Source: Aquibium microcysteis
GTDB taxonomy: Bacteria > Pseudomonadota > Alphaproteobacteria > Rhizobiales > Rhizobiaceae
NCBI RefSeq assembly: GCF_014495845.1
Contig: NZ_CP061080.1
Span: 2,593,001 to 2,657,000, forward strand
Length of the DNA stretch: 64,000 nucleotides
Direction of reading: 5' to 3'
In this document: positions 19,468-28,122 of the stretch, piece by piece
How the letters are laid out: each line of letters starts with the position of its first letter
How positions within the stretch are numbered: the first letter of the stretch is position 1
Notes under the pieces: generated by a model
Databases searched by the model: none
What the model was told of the DNA's origin: nothing
Seen by the model: the letters and a program-made list of their open reading frames with translations, nothing else
Made by a program: the position numbers and the translations under genes

Positions 19468-19553
19468 CGCCTGCCGTTCCCTTTACGCCCGTCTGCCGGC
19501 CAAGCCGTCCCGCGCTCGCGGCGAATCGCCTCCACCGCAACGCGTCGTTTCAA

Positions 19554-20489
19554 TCACGCGGCGTCATTCAGCGCGATAGCAGTAAAGACGTCGAGATGCG
19601 CGCCGCCGACATTCTTGAAGACAGTGATTTCGTCCGCCGACCGGCGCCCCTGCACCTTGCCCTGCGCGAGATCGAAATGATCGCCGGCGATCGACGTGGC
19701 CGGCACGAGGCCCGAAGCCAGGGCAGGCCCGAGGTCGCCGGTGCTCTCCATCCCGCGCCGCGTGTCGACGAAGATGCGGCCGCGCGAGAGCGCCTCCTCG
19801 TCGGTCTCGCACAGGCTCGTCATGTAGGCGCCGACGAGATCGAGATGCGTGCCCGGCCGGAGCAGCGCGCCTCTGACCAGCGTGCGGTCGGACATGGTCA
19901 CGCAGGTGATGACGTCGGCGGCAGCCACCGCCGCGTCGATGTCGCTCACGGCCTGTGCGTCGAGCCCTTTGCCCTGAAGTTCTGCCGCGACCGCTTCGGC
20001 CTTGGCCGCCGTCCGGTTCCAGATCAGGACGCGCTTCAGGGAGGGCCGGGCGGCGATGTGCGCGGCTGCGAAATGCGGCGCCAGCGCCCCGGCCCCGACC
20101 ACCAGAAGCACCTGCGCATCCTCGCGCGCGAGCAGCGACGCGGCCAGCGCGGAATCGCCCGCCGTCTTGCGCGCCGTCATCGCCGCGCCGTCGGCGACCA
20201 GAAGCGGCGCGCCGGTGGCGCCGTCGAACATGGCGACCAGTCCCTGCACATTGGGCTGCGGCGGCGAGAGCCTCTCGTTGCCGGGGAACACGCCCACCAT
20301 CTTCACCGCGACGGGACCGCCCGGCACCCATCCCGGAAGCGTGATGAACTGATTGCCGCTTCCCGCCGGATCGCTCTGAACCACCACGTCCGAAACCGGC
20401 ATCGCGCCGCGATGCGCCCGCGACAGCGCGCCGATCAGGTAGGGCCAGGGCAAGGCCGCGTGGACCGCCGCTGCATCGAAGACCTTCAT
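19554..20489 (-). CDS. Ornithine cyclodeaminase/mu-crystallin family protein
   Basis: A 311-residue NAD(P)-dependent protein. It shows VAVKMVGVFPGN, MTARKTAGDSALAA (substrate carboxylate-binding Arg and Lys), VVGAGALAPHFAAAH (dinucleotide binding), and the C-terminal DEITVFKNVGGAHLD. The family includes ornithine and lysine cyclodeaminase, alanine dehydrogenase and mu-crystallin, a ketimine reductase acting on piperideine-2-carboxylate. It is the third gene of a minus-strand operon after the SIS deglycase and GntR genes, so it probably acts on the amino acid released by deglycation (inference). Confidence 0.88.
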   Translation of the reverse strand: MKVFDAAAVHAALPWPYLIGALSRAHRGAMPVSDVVVQSDPAGSGNQFITLPGWVPGGPVAVKMVGVFPGNERLSPPQPNVQGLVAMFDGATGAPLLVADGAAMTARKTAGDSALAASLLAREDAQVLLVVGAGALAPHFAAAHIAARPSLKRVLIWNRTAAKAEAVAAELQGKGLDAQAVSDIDAAVAAADVITCVTMSDRTLVRGALLRPGTHLDLVGAYMTSLCETDEEALSRGRIFVDTRRGMESTGDLGPALASGLVPATSIAGDHFDLAQGKVQGRRSADEITVFKNVGGAHLDVFTAIALNDAA

Positions 20490-20520
20490 GACGTTTCCTC
20501 CTTGCCCCGTGGGCCGGGCT

Positions 20521-21231
20521 TCAGTTCTTCACGGCAAGCGTGACGAGGTGACAGGGCGTGACGGACTGCGACAGGGCGAGCGGCCGGCCCTCGCCGTCGA
20601 GCACCAGTTTCTCGATCCGGTAGACCGGCTGCGTGGCGGACACGCCGAGCAGCGGTGCCTCGCTGCCGCCCGCGAAACCGACGTCGATCACCCGCTCGGC
20701 GCCGGCCGGCTCGACGCCGTAGGCGCTGCGCAGGCTGGAAAAGAAGCTGCCGCCGGCGGCGACCGGGCCGAAGGCGTCGGCGAAGCGCTCGGCGTCGAAA
20801 TAGAGCGTCTCAAGCGTCATCGGCCGGTCGTCCACCTCAAGCAGCCGGACGAAGCGGAACAGGTGCAGGGCCTGCAGCCGCGCCGCCACGGCGGGGGCGT
20901 CGGCTCGCTCCTGACCTTCGATGATACGGTGGCCGGGCTTCAGCCCGCGGCCCTCGACCACGTCGGAAAAGCCCGACAGCGAGATGGTCAGCTGCATCTT
21001 GCGCGGAGCCACCAGCGTGCCGCGCCCCTGCTGGCGCACGAGCAGCCCTTCGGCGCACAGCTCCCCCACCGCGCGGCGCAGCGTGATGCGGCTGACACCA
21101 TAGGTCTCGCACAGTTCGAACTCGGGCGGCAGGAAGCTCCCTTCGGCAAGGCGGCCGGCCTCGATCTCGGACAGGAGCTTGCGCCTCACCTGTTCGTAGA
21201 GCGGCAGGAGGCCGTCTTGCGTCATCGGCAC
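20521..21231 (-). CDS. GntR/HutC-family regulator with UTRA domain
   Basis: A 236-residue regulator. The N-terminal winged helix (about residues 8-75) has LYEQVRRKLLSEIEAG, LPPEFELCETYGVSR and ITLRRAVGELCAEGLLVR. The C-terminal UTRA effector domain (about 95-232) ends in PVYRIEKLVLDGEGRPLALS. HutC-type regulators usually sense sugar or amino-acid phosphates; FrlR and FraR of the Amadori pathways are of this type. It sits immediately after the SIS gene (2 bases), so it likely autoregulates the cluster. Confidence 0.92.
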   Translation of the reverse strand: MPMTQDGLLPLYEQVRRKLLSEIEAGRLAEGSFLPPEFELCETYGVSRITLRRAVGELCAEGLLVRQQGRGTLVAPRKMQLTISLSGFSDVVEGRGLKPGHRIIEGQERADAPAVAARLQALHLFRFVRLLEVDDRPMTLETLYFDAERFADAFGPVAAGGSFFSSLRSAYGVEPAGAERVIDVGFAGGSEAPLLGVSATQPVYRIEKLVLDGEGRPLALSQSVTPCHLVTLAVKN

Positions 21232-21232
21232 C

Positions 21233-22237
21233 TCAGTAGTCGGAGAGCTTCTTCATGTAGCGGCGACCGTCCAGCATCACCTGCTGCCGGAACCCGGCCA
21301 CCTTGTAGATGAAGCGCCACAGCGTGTCGAAGAAGATGAGCGGCGCGACGTTGCCGCGGAAGCGCGGGTCGATGCCCGTCATGTCGAGCGCCTGGGCGTC
21401 GAGCACGAGGATGTTTTCGGCCTTCCCGAACCGGTGCAGGAATTCCTCGGCCCGGACGTCGAGATCGCGGGTGGAATCGATGCCCTTCATCAGGACGAAG
21501 CAGCGCGTCTCGTCCAGCACCTCGAAGGGGCCATGGAAGAACTCGTTCGAGTGGATGGCCTGGCTGTTGATCCACTGCATCTCCATCAGCACGCAGATGG
21601 CGAAGGAATAGGCCGCGCCGTAGCTGGCGCCGGAGGCCATCGTGTAGATCACGTCCTGCCTGGCGAAGTGCTCGGCATAGCGGTCCCAGAGCGGCGCGAA
21701 GCTCTCCTGCGCGCGGTCGATCACGACCTGGAGGTTGCAGAGGCTGTCGATCAGTTCCTCGGTCAGATCCTCGCCGCCGGATCCGGCCACGAGGCCGAGC
21801 ACGATCTGGTAGATGATCGAATAGTTGCTGTCCTTCGCGTCGATCGGCACGCCGGTGGTGTAGGGTGCCTCGAACCTGACCGGATGGTCGACCGCCTCGC
21901 CCAGCGGAGAGCCGGGCTCCACGGTCAGGCCGATGGTCACGGCTCCACCGGCGCGTGCGAAGCGGGCGGCGGCGACCGTCTCCTTCGTGGTCCCGGTCAT
22001 CGAACACAGAACGACGAGCGTGTCAGGCCCGAGGCGCTTCGGCGCACGGGCGACGAACTCGGCCGCGTTGAAGACGTCCGACGGCAGCGTGCCGTGCTGG
22101 TCGAGCATGAACTTCGCCGGGTGCATGATCGACAGCGAGCCGCCGCAGGCCACGAAGAACACGTGGCGCAGCGCCGACACGTCGATGGCGGAAAGCGCGG
22201 CGGAAACGGCCGGGTGATAACGGTCTGGTAAGGACAT
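21233..22237 (-). CDS. frlB: SIS-domain deglycase, FrlB/FraB-like
   Basis: A 334-residue protein with two SIS domains. FVACGGSL (about residues 28-35), VLCSMTGTTKET near 78-89 and MASGASYGAAYSF near 200 are phosphosugar-binding loops. The C-terminus RRYMKKLSDY resembles the FrlB ending. Glu219 (LMEMQW) and His235 (EFFHGPFEV) are 16 residues apart, matching the catalytic pair of FraB/FrlB, which split fructosamine 6-phosphates into glucose 6-phosphate and an amino acid. Start 22237 is preferred to an in-frame ATG at 22273, because the latter lies inside the apparent promoter/operator. Alternatively it could be a glucosamine-type isomerase, but that is less likely given the kinase opposite it. 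Confidence 0.8.
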   Translation of the reverse strand: MSLPDRYHPAVSAALSAIDVSALRHVFFVACGGSLSIMHPAKFMLDQHGTLPSDVFNAAEFVARAPKRLGPDTLVVLCSMTGTTKETVAAARFARAGGAVTIGLTVEPGSPLGEAVDHPVRFEAPYTTGVPIDAKDSNYSIIYQIVLGLVAGSGGEDLTEELIDSLCNLQVVIDRAQESFAPLWDRYAEHFARQDVIYTMASGASYGAAYSFAICVLMEMQWINSQAIHSNEFFHGPFEVLDETRCFVLMKGIDSTRDLDVRAEEFLHRFGKAENILVLDAQALDMTGIDPRFRGNVAPLIFFDTLWRFIYKVAGFRQQVMLDGRRYMKKLSDY

Positions 22238-22358
22238 CTGCGGGGCGCCTTCTGATATGATGACATAAGACATATTAATTTCGCTGTCCGAGTGTCAAGG
22301 CGCCATTGACAAGCCGCCGCCTTTCTTGCGAACGTTCTCATACCGTCACAGGGAAGAG
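22238..22358. promoter_or_regulatory. Divergent promoter/operator of the deglycase-kinase cluster
   Basis: TTGACA occurs on the plus strand at 22306-22311 (for the kinase) and on the minus strand at 22298-22293 (for the deglycase). For the minus promoter a TAATAT follows 15 bases on. An inverted repeat ATATG (22255-22259) and CATAT (22271-22275) overlaps that -10 region. It is the best candidate operator for the GntR/UTRA protein and would control both directions. Confidence 0.55.
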
Positions 22359-23270
22359 ATGCCGGTGTCACGCACCACCCCCAGGATCCTCGCTTTCGGC
22401 GACAACGTCGTCGACTGCTACCGCGACCGGCAGCGCATGTTTCCGGGCGGCAACTGCGTCAACCATGCCGTGTTCGCGCGGCGCTTCGGCGCCACGACCG
22501 CCTATGCCGGCGCGGTGGCGGACGATGCGGCCGGCCGCGCCATCCGCGATGCCCTCGTCGCCGAAGGTGTCGAGACGTCGCTGCTGCGCTTCCTGCCGGG
22601 ACAGACCGCCTATTGCGTGATCGCAACCGAGGGCGGCGAGCGCGTCTTCGTCGGCGCCAATCTCGGCGTCTCGATCATCGCGCCCTCCCCCGCCGATCTC
22701 GGCTGGATGCGGACGGCGGACGCCGTCCACACCGGCCGCTCCAGCCATGTGGATTCCTGGCTCGGCCATTTCGCCTCGCTCACGCGAATCTCCTACGATT
22801 TCGCGACGATCCGCGACGAAGGACGCATCGCCGCCGTCGCTCCCCATTGCCATCTCGCCGGCTTTTCCGGCGGTGACCTCGACCATGCGGAAGCGCTCGC
22901 ACTGGCATCGATGACGCTCCGGCACGGCGCCGAATGGGTGGTCATCACGCGCGGCGACAGAGGCGCGCTGCTGGCCGGGCGCCACGGCGTCCACGAAGCG
23001 CCGGCAGTCCCCGTGCGGCCGGTCGACACGCTCGGCGCCGGCGATACCTTCATCGCCCGCACGCTCGTGGGCCTGCTGCGCGGGGAAGCGCCGGGATCCA
23101 TCCTGGGCGAGGCGGCGGAGGCAGCCGCTCGCACATGCCTGTCCCCCGGCGCTTTCGGACACGGTGCGCCGATGAACCTCGACATGTCGACGATGCTCAC
23201 CATCGACGACATCTATGCCTCGACGCGTCCCGTCCCCGGTCCCGGAGCGGACCCCACGGCTGCGGAATGA
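22359..23270 (+). CDS. frlD: PfkB-family kinase, fructoselysine 6-kinase-like
   Basis: A 303-residue ribokinase-fold enzyme. The N-terminus AFGDNVVDCYRDRQRMFPGG followed by NCVNHAVFARRFG closely parallels the FrlD start (GDNCVD, GGNAVN). The C-terminal PfkB signature is DTLGAGDTFIARTLVG with the catalytic Asp. These kinases phosphorylate C6 of the fructose moiety of fructosamines, making the substrate for the SIS deglycase encoded divergently. ATG 22359 has GGGAAG directly upstream; an earlier TTG (22326) is less likely. It is followed by TRAP transporter genes in the same direction. Another fructosamine or a free ketose is possible. Confidence 0.82.
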   Translation: MPVSRTTPRILAFGDNVVDCYRDRQRMFPGGNCVNHAVFARRFGATTAYAGAVADDAAGRAIRDALVAEGVETSLLRFLPGQTAYCVIATEGGERVFVGANLGVSIIAPSPADLGWMRTADAVHTGRSSHVDSWLGHFASLTRISYDFATIRDEGRIAAVAPHCHLAGFSGGDLDHAEALALASMTLRHGAEWVVITRGDRGALLAGRHGVHEAPAVPVRPVDTLGAGDTFIARTLVGLLRGEAPGSILGEAAEAAARTCLSPGAFGHGAPMNLDMSTMLTIDDIYASTRPVPGPGADPTAAE

Positions 23271-23280
23271 CAATGAGAGC

Positions 23281-23314
23281 GGGCGGAAAACGTTCTCACA
23301 AACGCCTTCCGCCC
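23281..23314 (+). terminator. Intercistronic hairpin between kinase and TRAP genes
   Basis: Arms GGGCGGAA and TTCCGCCC form an 8-bp stem with an 18-base loop. Placed 11 bases after the kinase stop and 66 bases before the binding-protein start, it may reduce read-through or stabilise an mRNA end so that transporter and kinase levels differ. Confidence 0.4.
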
Positions 23315-23380
23315 CGCCCGGACGTGCCTGAACGAAACAACCGAACCAGAACGGGCAGAGCCCACGGAAGGAGGACCACC

Positions 23381-24379
23381 ATGAACCGCTACACCGCCCC
23401 GATCCGGCTACTCGCCGCCGCGGCTTCGATGACGACGATGCTCACCGGTATCGCCCTCGCGCAGGACCTGACGATCCGCATCGCCAGCGTCAATGCCCCC
23501 ACCAGCGAGTCCTGGAAGGGTGTGATGGCCACGGCCGAGCGTGTCACCGAGCGCACCGAAGGCCGCGTGAAGTTCGAGGGCTTTCCCTCCGGGCAGCTCG
23601 GCACCACCACCGATTCCATCGAGCAGGCGAGCCAGGGCCTGCCGATCATGACCTTCACCTCGGCCTCGTTCCTCTCGCGCTTCGGCGTGCCGGAACTGTC
23701 GATCGTCGAAGGTCCCTTCATCGTCTCGGGCACGGCCGAAGCCGAGACCCTCGCCTTTTCCGACCTGATGAAGGGCTACTACGACCGGTTGGCCGAGACC
23801 GCAGGCATCCGCGTCGTCGCGATCAACTGGTTCGATGGCCCCCGCCACATGATCGGCACCGCCGGCTATCCGTCGCCGGACGATCTGAAGGGCGTGCGCA
23901 TGCGCGTTCCGCCGGTCGAGACCTGGCTGAAGACGTTCCAGCCGCTCGGCGTCGTCGCCACCACGGTCGAGGCGGCCGAGGTCTATTCGGCCCTGTCGCA
24001 GGGCGTGGTGACGGCGGCGGAGAGCCCGCTCACCGGCCTGCGCGCCTCGAAATGGCCCGAGGTCGCCAAGGAAATCACGCTCACCGGCCATTTCAACCTC
24101 TTCACCGGCTGGGTGATGAGCGAGGCTGCGTTCCAGCAGATGAGCGAGGAGGATCGCGGCATTCTGCTCGAGGAGTTCCGCAAGGGCGGCCAGGACCTGA
24201 GCGAAATCTCCGCCAATCTGGAAGCCGAGATCCGCGCCGAGTTCGAAGCGTCGGGCGTGACCTTCCACGAGGCCGACATCGACGCCTACCGCAAGGCGAC
24301 GGCGAGCTTCTACACGAGCTTCCCGAACTGGCCGGCCGGCCTCTATGATCAGGTCCGGGCCGCGGCTACCGGGAAGTGA
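23381..24379 (+). CDS. TRAP transporter substrate-binding protein (DctP type)
   Basis: A 332-residue periplasmic protein with a signal peptide (residues 1-27, cleavage after GIALA). The mature protein has the DctP order: ASVNAPTSESWKG, FPSGQLGTTTDSIEQASQG, then VRMRVPPVETWLKTFQPLG, with the conserved Arg that contacts a substrate carboxylate, and AAESPLTGLRASKW. GGAAGGAGG precedes the ATG. DctP proteins bind organic acids or sugar acids. A fructosamine also carries a carboxylate, so it is a plausible ligand here (inference). Confidence 0.92.
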   Translation: MNRYTAPIRLLAAAASMTTMLTGIALAQDLTIRIASVNAPTSESWKGVMATAERVTERTEGRVKFEGFPSGQLGTTTDSIEQASQGLPIMTFTSASFLSRFGVPELSIVEGPFIVSGTAEAETLAFSDLMKGYYDRLAETAGIRVVAINWFDGPRHMIGTAGYPSPDDLKGVRMRVPPVETWLKTFQPLGVVATTVEAAEVYSALSQGVVTAAESPLTGLRASKWPEVAKEITLTGHFNLFTGWVMSEAAFQQMSEEDRGILLEEFRKGGQDLSEISANLEAEIRAEFEASGVTFHEADIDAYRKATASFYTSFPNWPAGLYDQVRAAATGK

Positions 24380-24427
24380 TGCCGTTCGCCGGGCGGCCTT
24401 TTCGGCTCGCCCGGCGCCCCTGCACCG

Positions 24428-24916
24428 ATGGAGGCGGTTCAGACGATGACGTCCCTGCGCAGGCTGCTGGAGTTTCTCGGCCTGACGCTGCCGGCCCTGC
24501 TGCTGGCGGCGCTGGTGGCCATCGTCATGGCCGACGTCGTCGCGCGCAACGCCTTCGCGATGTCGATCCTGTGGGCTCAGGAACTGGCGGTCATTCTCCT
24601 GGGCGGAACGGTCTGGCTCGGCCTGTCGGGGGCCGCTCTGCAGGGACAGCTCTTCGGCATCGCGCTCTTCGTCGACCGTCTGCCGCCGCGGGCCGCCTTC
24701 TGGGCCCGGCTCGTCGCCGACCTCCTGGTGCTCGTCATCGCCGCCGAGGTGATGCGCGCCGCCTTCGCGCAGATCGCGACGGCGCGCTTCACGGTCTTCC
24801 TCACGCTCGGCTGGCCGAAATGGATCATGGCGGCGATCCTGGTCGTCGGCATGGGCCTCGTCATCGCCGGGCGCCTCGTGCAGATGGGCGACAGCCTCCG
24901 GGACAGCCGCCCGTGA
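24428..24916 (+). CDS. TRAP transporter small permease (DctQ type)
   Basis: A 162-residue protein with four hydrophobic segments, in the DctQ pattern ADVVARNAFAMSILWAQELA near residues 35-54. A Met seven residues in (MTSLRR) is an alternative start. Its stop overlaps the GTG start of the large permease (GTGA), as usual for TRAP operons. Confidence 0.88.
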   Translation: MEAVQTMTSLRRLLEFLGLTLPALLLAALVAIVMADVVARNAFAMSILWAQELAVILLGGTVWLGLSGAALQGQLFGIALFVDRLPPRAAFWARLVADLLVLVIAAEVMRAAFAQIATARFTVFLTLGWPKWIMAAILVVGMGLVIAGRLVQMGDSLRDSRP

Positions 24917-26187
24917 CCATCGTCGCCATCGTCTTCGTCCTCCTGCTGGTTCTGGGCCTGCCCGTCGGCTTCGTGATGCTCGGCGCCTCGATGGCCTATT
25001 TCGCCGTCAACCCGATGATGGCGAGCCTCGTCGCGCAGCGCATGTCGTCCGGCCTCGAGTCCTTCCCGCTTCTCGCCATCCCGCTGTTCGTCGTCGCCGG
25101 CGCGGCCATGGCGCGCGGCGGCATCGCCGATCGGCTCTACGCCTTCTGCGAGACGCTGGTCGGCCACTGGCGCGGCGGGCTGGCGCAGATCGCGGTGCTC
25201 AATTCCGTCTTCATGGGCGCCATGTCCGGTTCGGCCAATGCCGACGCCGCCATCGACGCGCGCACCATCGTGCCGGTGATGCGGGCGCGCGGCTATTCCA
25301 ACGCCTACGGCTCGGTCGTCAGCGCGGCCTCTGCCATGATCGCGCCGATCATGCCGCCCAGCATCGCGCTGATCGTCTACGGCCTCCTGACCAACACCTC
25401 GATCGGCCGCCTGTTCGTCGGCGGCATCGTGCCCGCCTTCATCATCGCCATCGCCCTGATGCTGACCGTGCGCTGGACCGCCGGGCGCATGAACCTGGCA
25501 CCGGCGCGCGAGAACCGCGCCCAACCGCGCGAGGTGCTCGCCAACGGCCGCGCGGCGCTCTGGGCGCTGGCCATGCCGGTCATGCTGCTTCTCGGGCTGC
25601 GCAGCGGCTGGTTCACCCCCACCGAACTCGGCGCGGTCGCGGCGGTGTACGCCTTCCTCGTCGGCGTGCTCGTCTATCGCGGGCTCACCATGGGCGACAC
25701 CCTGTCGCTCCTGAAGGAATCCGCAGCCACCACCGCCGGCGTCCTCTTCATCGTCGCCGCCGCCTCGGTCTTCTCGCTGATCCTCAGCCTCGAACAGATG
25801 CCCCAGCAGCTCGTCACCGCGCTTCTGTCGGTGTCCGACAACAAACTCGTCGTCCTGCTCGTCATCAACGTCGCCCTGCTCCTTCTCGGCACCGTCTTCG
25901 AGGGGCTGGCGATCATCGTCATCCTGGGTCCCCTGCTGGTGCAGGTGGCGCAGAGCCTCGGCATCGACCCGGTCCATCTCGGCGTCGTGCTGGTGTTCAA
26001 CACGACCATCGGCTCGCTGACGCCGCCGGTCGGGACCGTCATGTTCACCGTCTGCTCGATCACGCGCTGTTCGGTCGAGGATTTCACGAAGGCGTTCCTG
26101 CCCTTCCTCGCCGCCGCGATCGCCGTCCTCCTGCTGCTCACCTACGTTCCGCCGCTGGTCACCTTCCTGCCCGACCTCCTGTTCTGA
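24913..26187 (+). CDS. TRAP transporter large permease (DctM type)
   Basis: A 424-residue protein with about twelve hydrophobic segments, starting GTG (24913). It has PLLAIPLFVVAGAAMARGGI, VFMGAMSGSANADAAIDART and IAPIMPPSIALIVYG, the conserved helical-hairpin motifs of DctM, and GSLTPPVGTVMF near the C-terminus. It completes a three-component, sodium-coupled secondary importer with the preceding two genes. Confidence 0.93.
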   Translation: MTIVAIVFVLLLVLGLPVGFVMLGASMAYFAVNPMMASLVAQRMSSGLESFPLLAIPLFVVAGAAMARGGIADRLYAFCETLVGHWRGGLAQIAVLNSVFMGAMSGSANADAAIDARTIVPVMRARGYSNAYGSVVSAASAMIAPIMPPSIALIVYGLLTNTSIGRLFVGGIVPAFIIAIALMLTVRWTAGRMNLAPARENRAQPREVLANGRAALWALAMPVMLLLGLRSGWFTPTELGAVAAVYAFLVGVLVYRGLTMGDTLSLLKESAATTAGVLFIVAAASVFSLILSLEQMPQQLVTALLSVSDNKLVVLLVINVALLLLGTVFEGLAIIVILGPLLVQVAQSLGIDPVHLGVVLVFNTTIGSLTPPVGTVMFTVCSITRCSVEDFTKAFLPFLAAAIAVLLLLTYVPPLVTFLPDLLF

Positions 26188-26219
26188 GACGCCGGGAATA
26201 CGCGCGCGGCAACTGCGGA

Positions 26220-28025
26220 TCAATCGGCGTGCTGGGCGATGACCGACAGGAAGGCGGGTCCGTAGCGCTCCAGCTTCGCCTCGCCGACGCCCGGAACGGC
26301 GCTCATCGCGCCGCGGGTCCGCGGACGGGCCGACGCCAGTTCCATCAGCGTGCGGTCGTGGAAGATCACGTAGGGCGGCACGTTCTGCGCCCGGGCGATC
26401 TCCATGCGCTTTTCCCGCAGCGCCTGGAACAGGCTGCGGTCTTCTTCCGGCAGCGCCTCCGTCGCCTGCCTGCGCGACGAGACCTTCGTCCGTTCGGCGC
26501 GGGGCGCAGACGGCAGCCGCAGCATCAGTGTCGGCTTCTCGCGCAGGAACTGCCTCCCCGCCTCGCCGATCGACAGACCGCCATGGCCGGCGAGATCGAC
26601 GTCGATCAGGCGCAGCGCGATAAGCTGGCGCAGGATGCCGCGCCAGGTGCGATTGTCGTGCTCCTTGCCGATGCCGTAGGTGGAGACCCGGTCATGACCC
26701 TGTTCCGCGATGCGCACATTCTCGACGCCGAGAAGTACGTCGACGATATAGGCCTGGCCGTAGCGCTCGCCCGTCCGGTAGATGCAGGACAGCGCCTTCA
26801 GCGCGGCCGTCGTCCCGTCGAACAGGTCCGGCGGCTTGGCGCAGGTGTCGCAATTGCCGCACGGCGCGCAGTTGTCCCCGAAGTAGGACAGGAGCACCTG
26901 GCGGCGGCAGCCGGCCGTCTCGGCGAGGCCCAGCAGCGCGTCGAGCTTCTGGCGCTCGGTGCGCTTGCGCTGGTCGGGCGCATCTGACTCCTCGATGAAC
27001 CGGCTGCGCAGCGCGATGTCCTCCGAGCCGTAGAGCATCAGCGTATCGGACGGCAGACCGTCGCGCCCGGCGCGCCCGGTCTCCTGGTAATAGGCCTCGA
27101 TGCTGCTCGGCAGGTCGGTATGCGCGACGAAGCGGACGTCGGGCTTGTCGATCCCCATGCCGAAGGCGATGGTCGCCACCATCACGACGGCTTCCCCGCG
27201 CTGGAAGCGCAGCTGGTTCGCCTCGCGCGCGGCCTTGTCCATGCCGCCGTGATACGGCAGGGCGTCGTAGCCCTGGCCGCGAAGCCATTCGGCGGTCTCC
27301 TCCGTCTTGCGCTTCGACAGGCAGTAGACGATGCCGCTCTCGCCCTCGTGGCCCGCCAGGAAGCGCTTCAGCTGCGCGCGCGGATTGTCCTTCTCGCTGA
27401 TGGCGTAGCGGATGTTGGGGCGGTCGAAACCGGCGATGAAGGCGTCCGTCTCGGCGATCTTGAGATGATCGAGGATTTCCGCCCGCGTCGGCGCATCGGC
27501 GGTCGCCGTCAGGGCCATGCGCGGCGTGCCTGGAAACAGATCGACGATCGCATCGAGCTGCCGGTAGGACGGCCGGAAGTCGTGCCCCCACTGCGACAGG
27601 CAATGCGCCTCGTCGATGGCGATCAGCGACAGGGGAACCCGGCGCAGCCGGTCGAGCGTCTCGGATCGGAGCAGGGTCTCCGGCGCCACATACAGGAGAT
27701 CGAGCGCGCCCTGCCCGATGTCGCGCCACAATTGGGACCGCTCATCGCCCGGCAGGTCGGAGTTCAGCGCCGCCGCGCGCACGCCGGCCTGCCGCAGGGC
27801 CGCCACCTGGTCGGCCATCAGCGCCAGCAGCGGCGAGACGATCAGCCCCATCCCCGGCCGCGCCAGCGCAGGGATCTGGTAGCACAGCGACTTGCCGCCG
27901 CCCGTCGGCATCAGCACGAAGGCGTTGTTTCCTGCCACCACGTGGTCGACGATCCGCGCCTGCGGGCCCCGGAAGGCGTCGTAGCCGTAGACGGTCTTGA
28001 GAATGTGTCGGGGATCGGCGGACAA
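26220..28025 (-). CDS. recQ: ATP-dependent DNA helicase RecQ
   Basis: A 601-residue RecQ helicase of full length. Motif [13 protein letters not shown] (about residues 39-50), DEAH box [39 protein letters not shown], and [12 protein letters not shown] are in order. A zinc site CRRQVL...[10 protein letters not shown] (about 370-400) and a winged-helix region follow. The C-terminal HRDC domain is about residues 515-598. It maintains genome stability. It is convergent with the TRAP operon, is not part of the photosynthesis cluster, and marks its left boundary. Confidence 0.96.
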   Translation of the reverse strand: MSADPRHILKTVYGYDAFRGPQARIVDHVVAGNNAFVLMPTGGGKSLCYQIPALARPGMGLIVSPLLALMADQVAALRQAGVRAAALNSDLPGDERSQLWRDIGQGALDLLYVAPETLLRSETLDRLRRVPLSLIAIDEAHCLSQWGHDFRPSYRQLDAIVDLFPGTPRMALTATADAPTRAEILDHLKIAETDAFIAGFDRPNIRYAISEKDNPRAQLKRFLAGHEGESGIVYCLSKRKTEETAEWLRGQGYDALPYHGGMDKAAREANQLRFQRGEAVVMVATIAFGMGIDKPDVRFVAHTDLPSSIEAYYQETGRAGRDGLPSDTLMLYGSEDIALRSRFIEESDAPDQRKRTERQKLDALLGLAETAGCRRQVLLSYFGDNCAPCGNCDTCAKPPDLFDGTTAALKALSCIYRTGERYGQAYIVDVLLGVENVRIAEQGHDRVSTYGIGKEHDNRTWRGILRQLIALRLIDVDLAGHGGLSIGEAGRQFLREKPTLMLRLPSAPRAERTKVSSRRQATEALPEEDRSLFQALREKRMEIARAQNVPPYVIFHDRTLMELASARPRTRGAMSAVPGVGEAKLERYGPAFLSVIAQHAD

Positions 28026-28122
28026 ATCGGCCTTCTTCGGGAATCACGGTGCTACGGTGTCATAGCAGACGCCTGCGCCCGCCGCGCAACCGTCACTCTG
28101 CGGCTGCTCCGCGCCGGCCGCG

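Noticed and set aside
24577..26223. 548-codon minus-strand frame opposite the TRAP genes
   Set aside because: It mirrors the codon structure of the DctQ/DctM genes on the other strand; composition is charged low-complexity (Glu, Arg, Asp, Gly) typical of antisense frames in GC-rich DNA.
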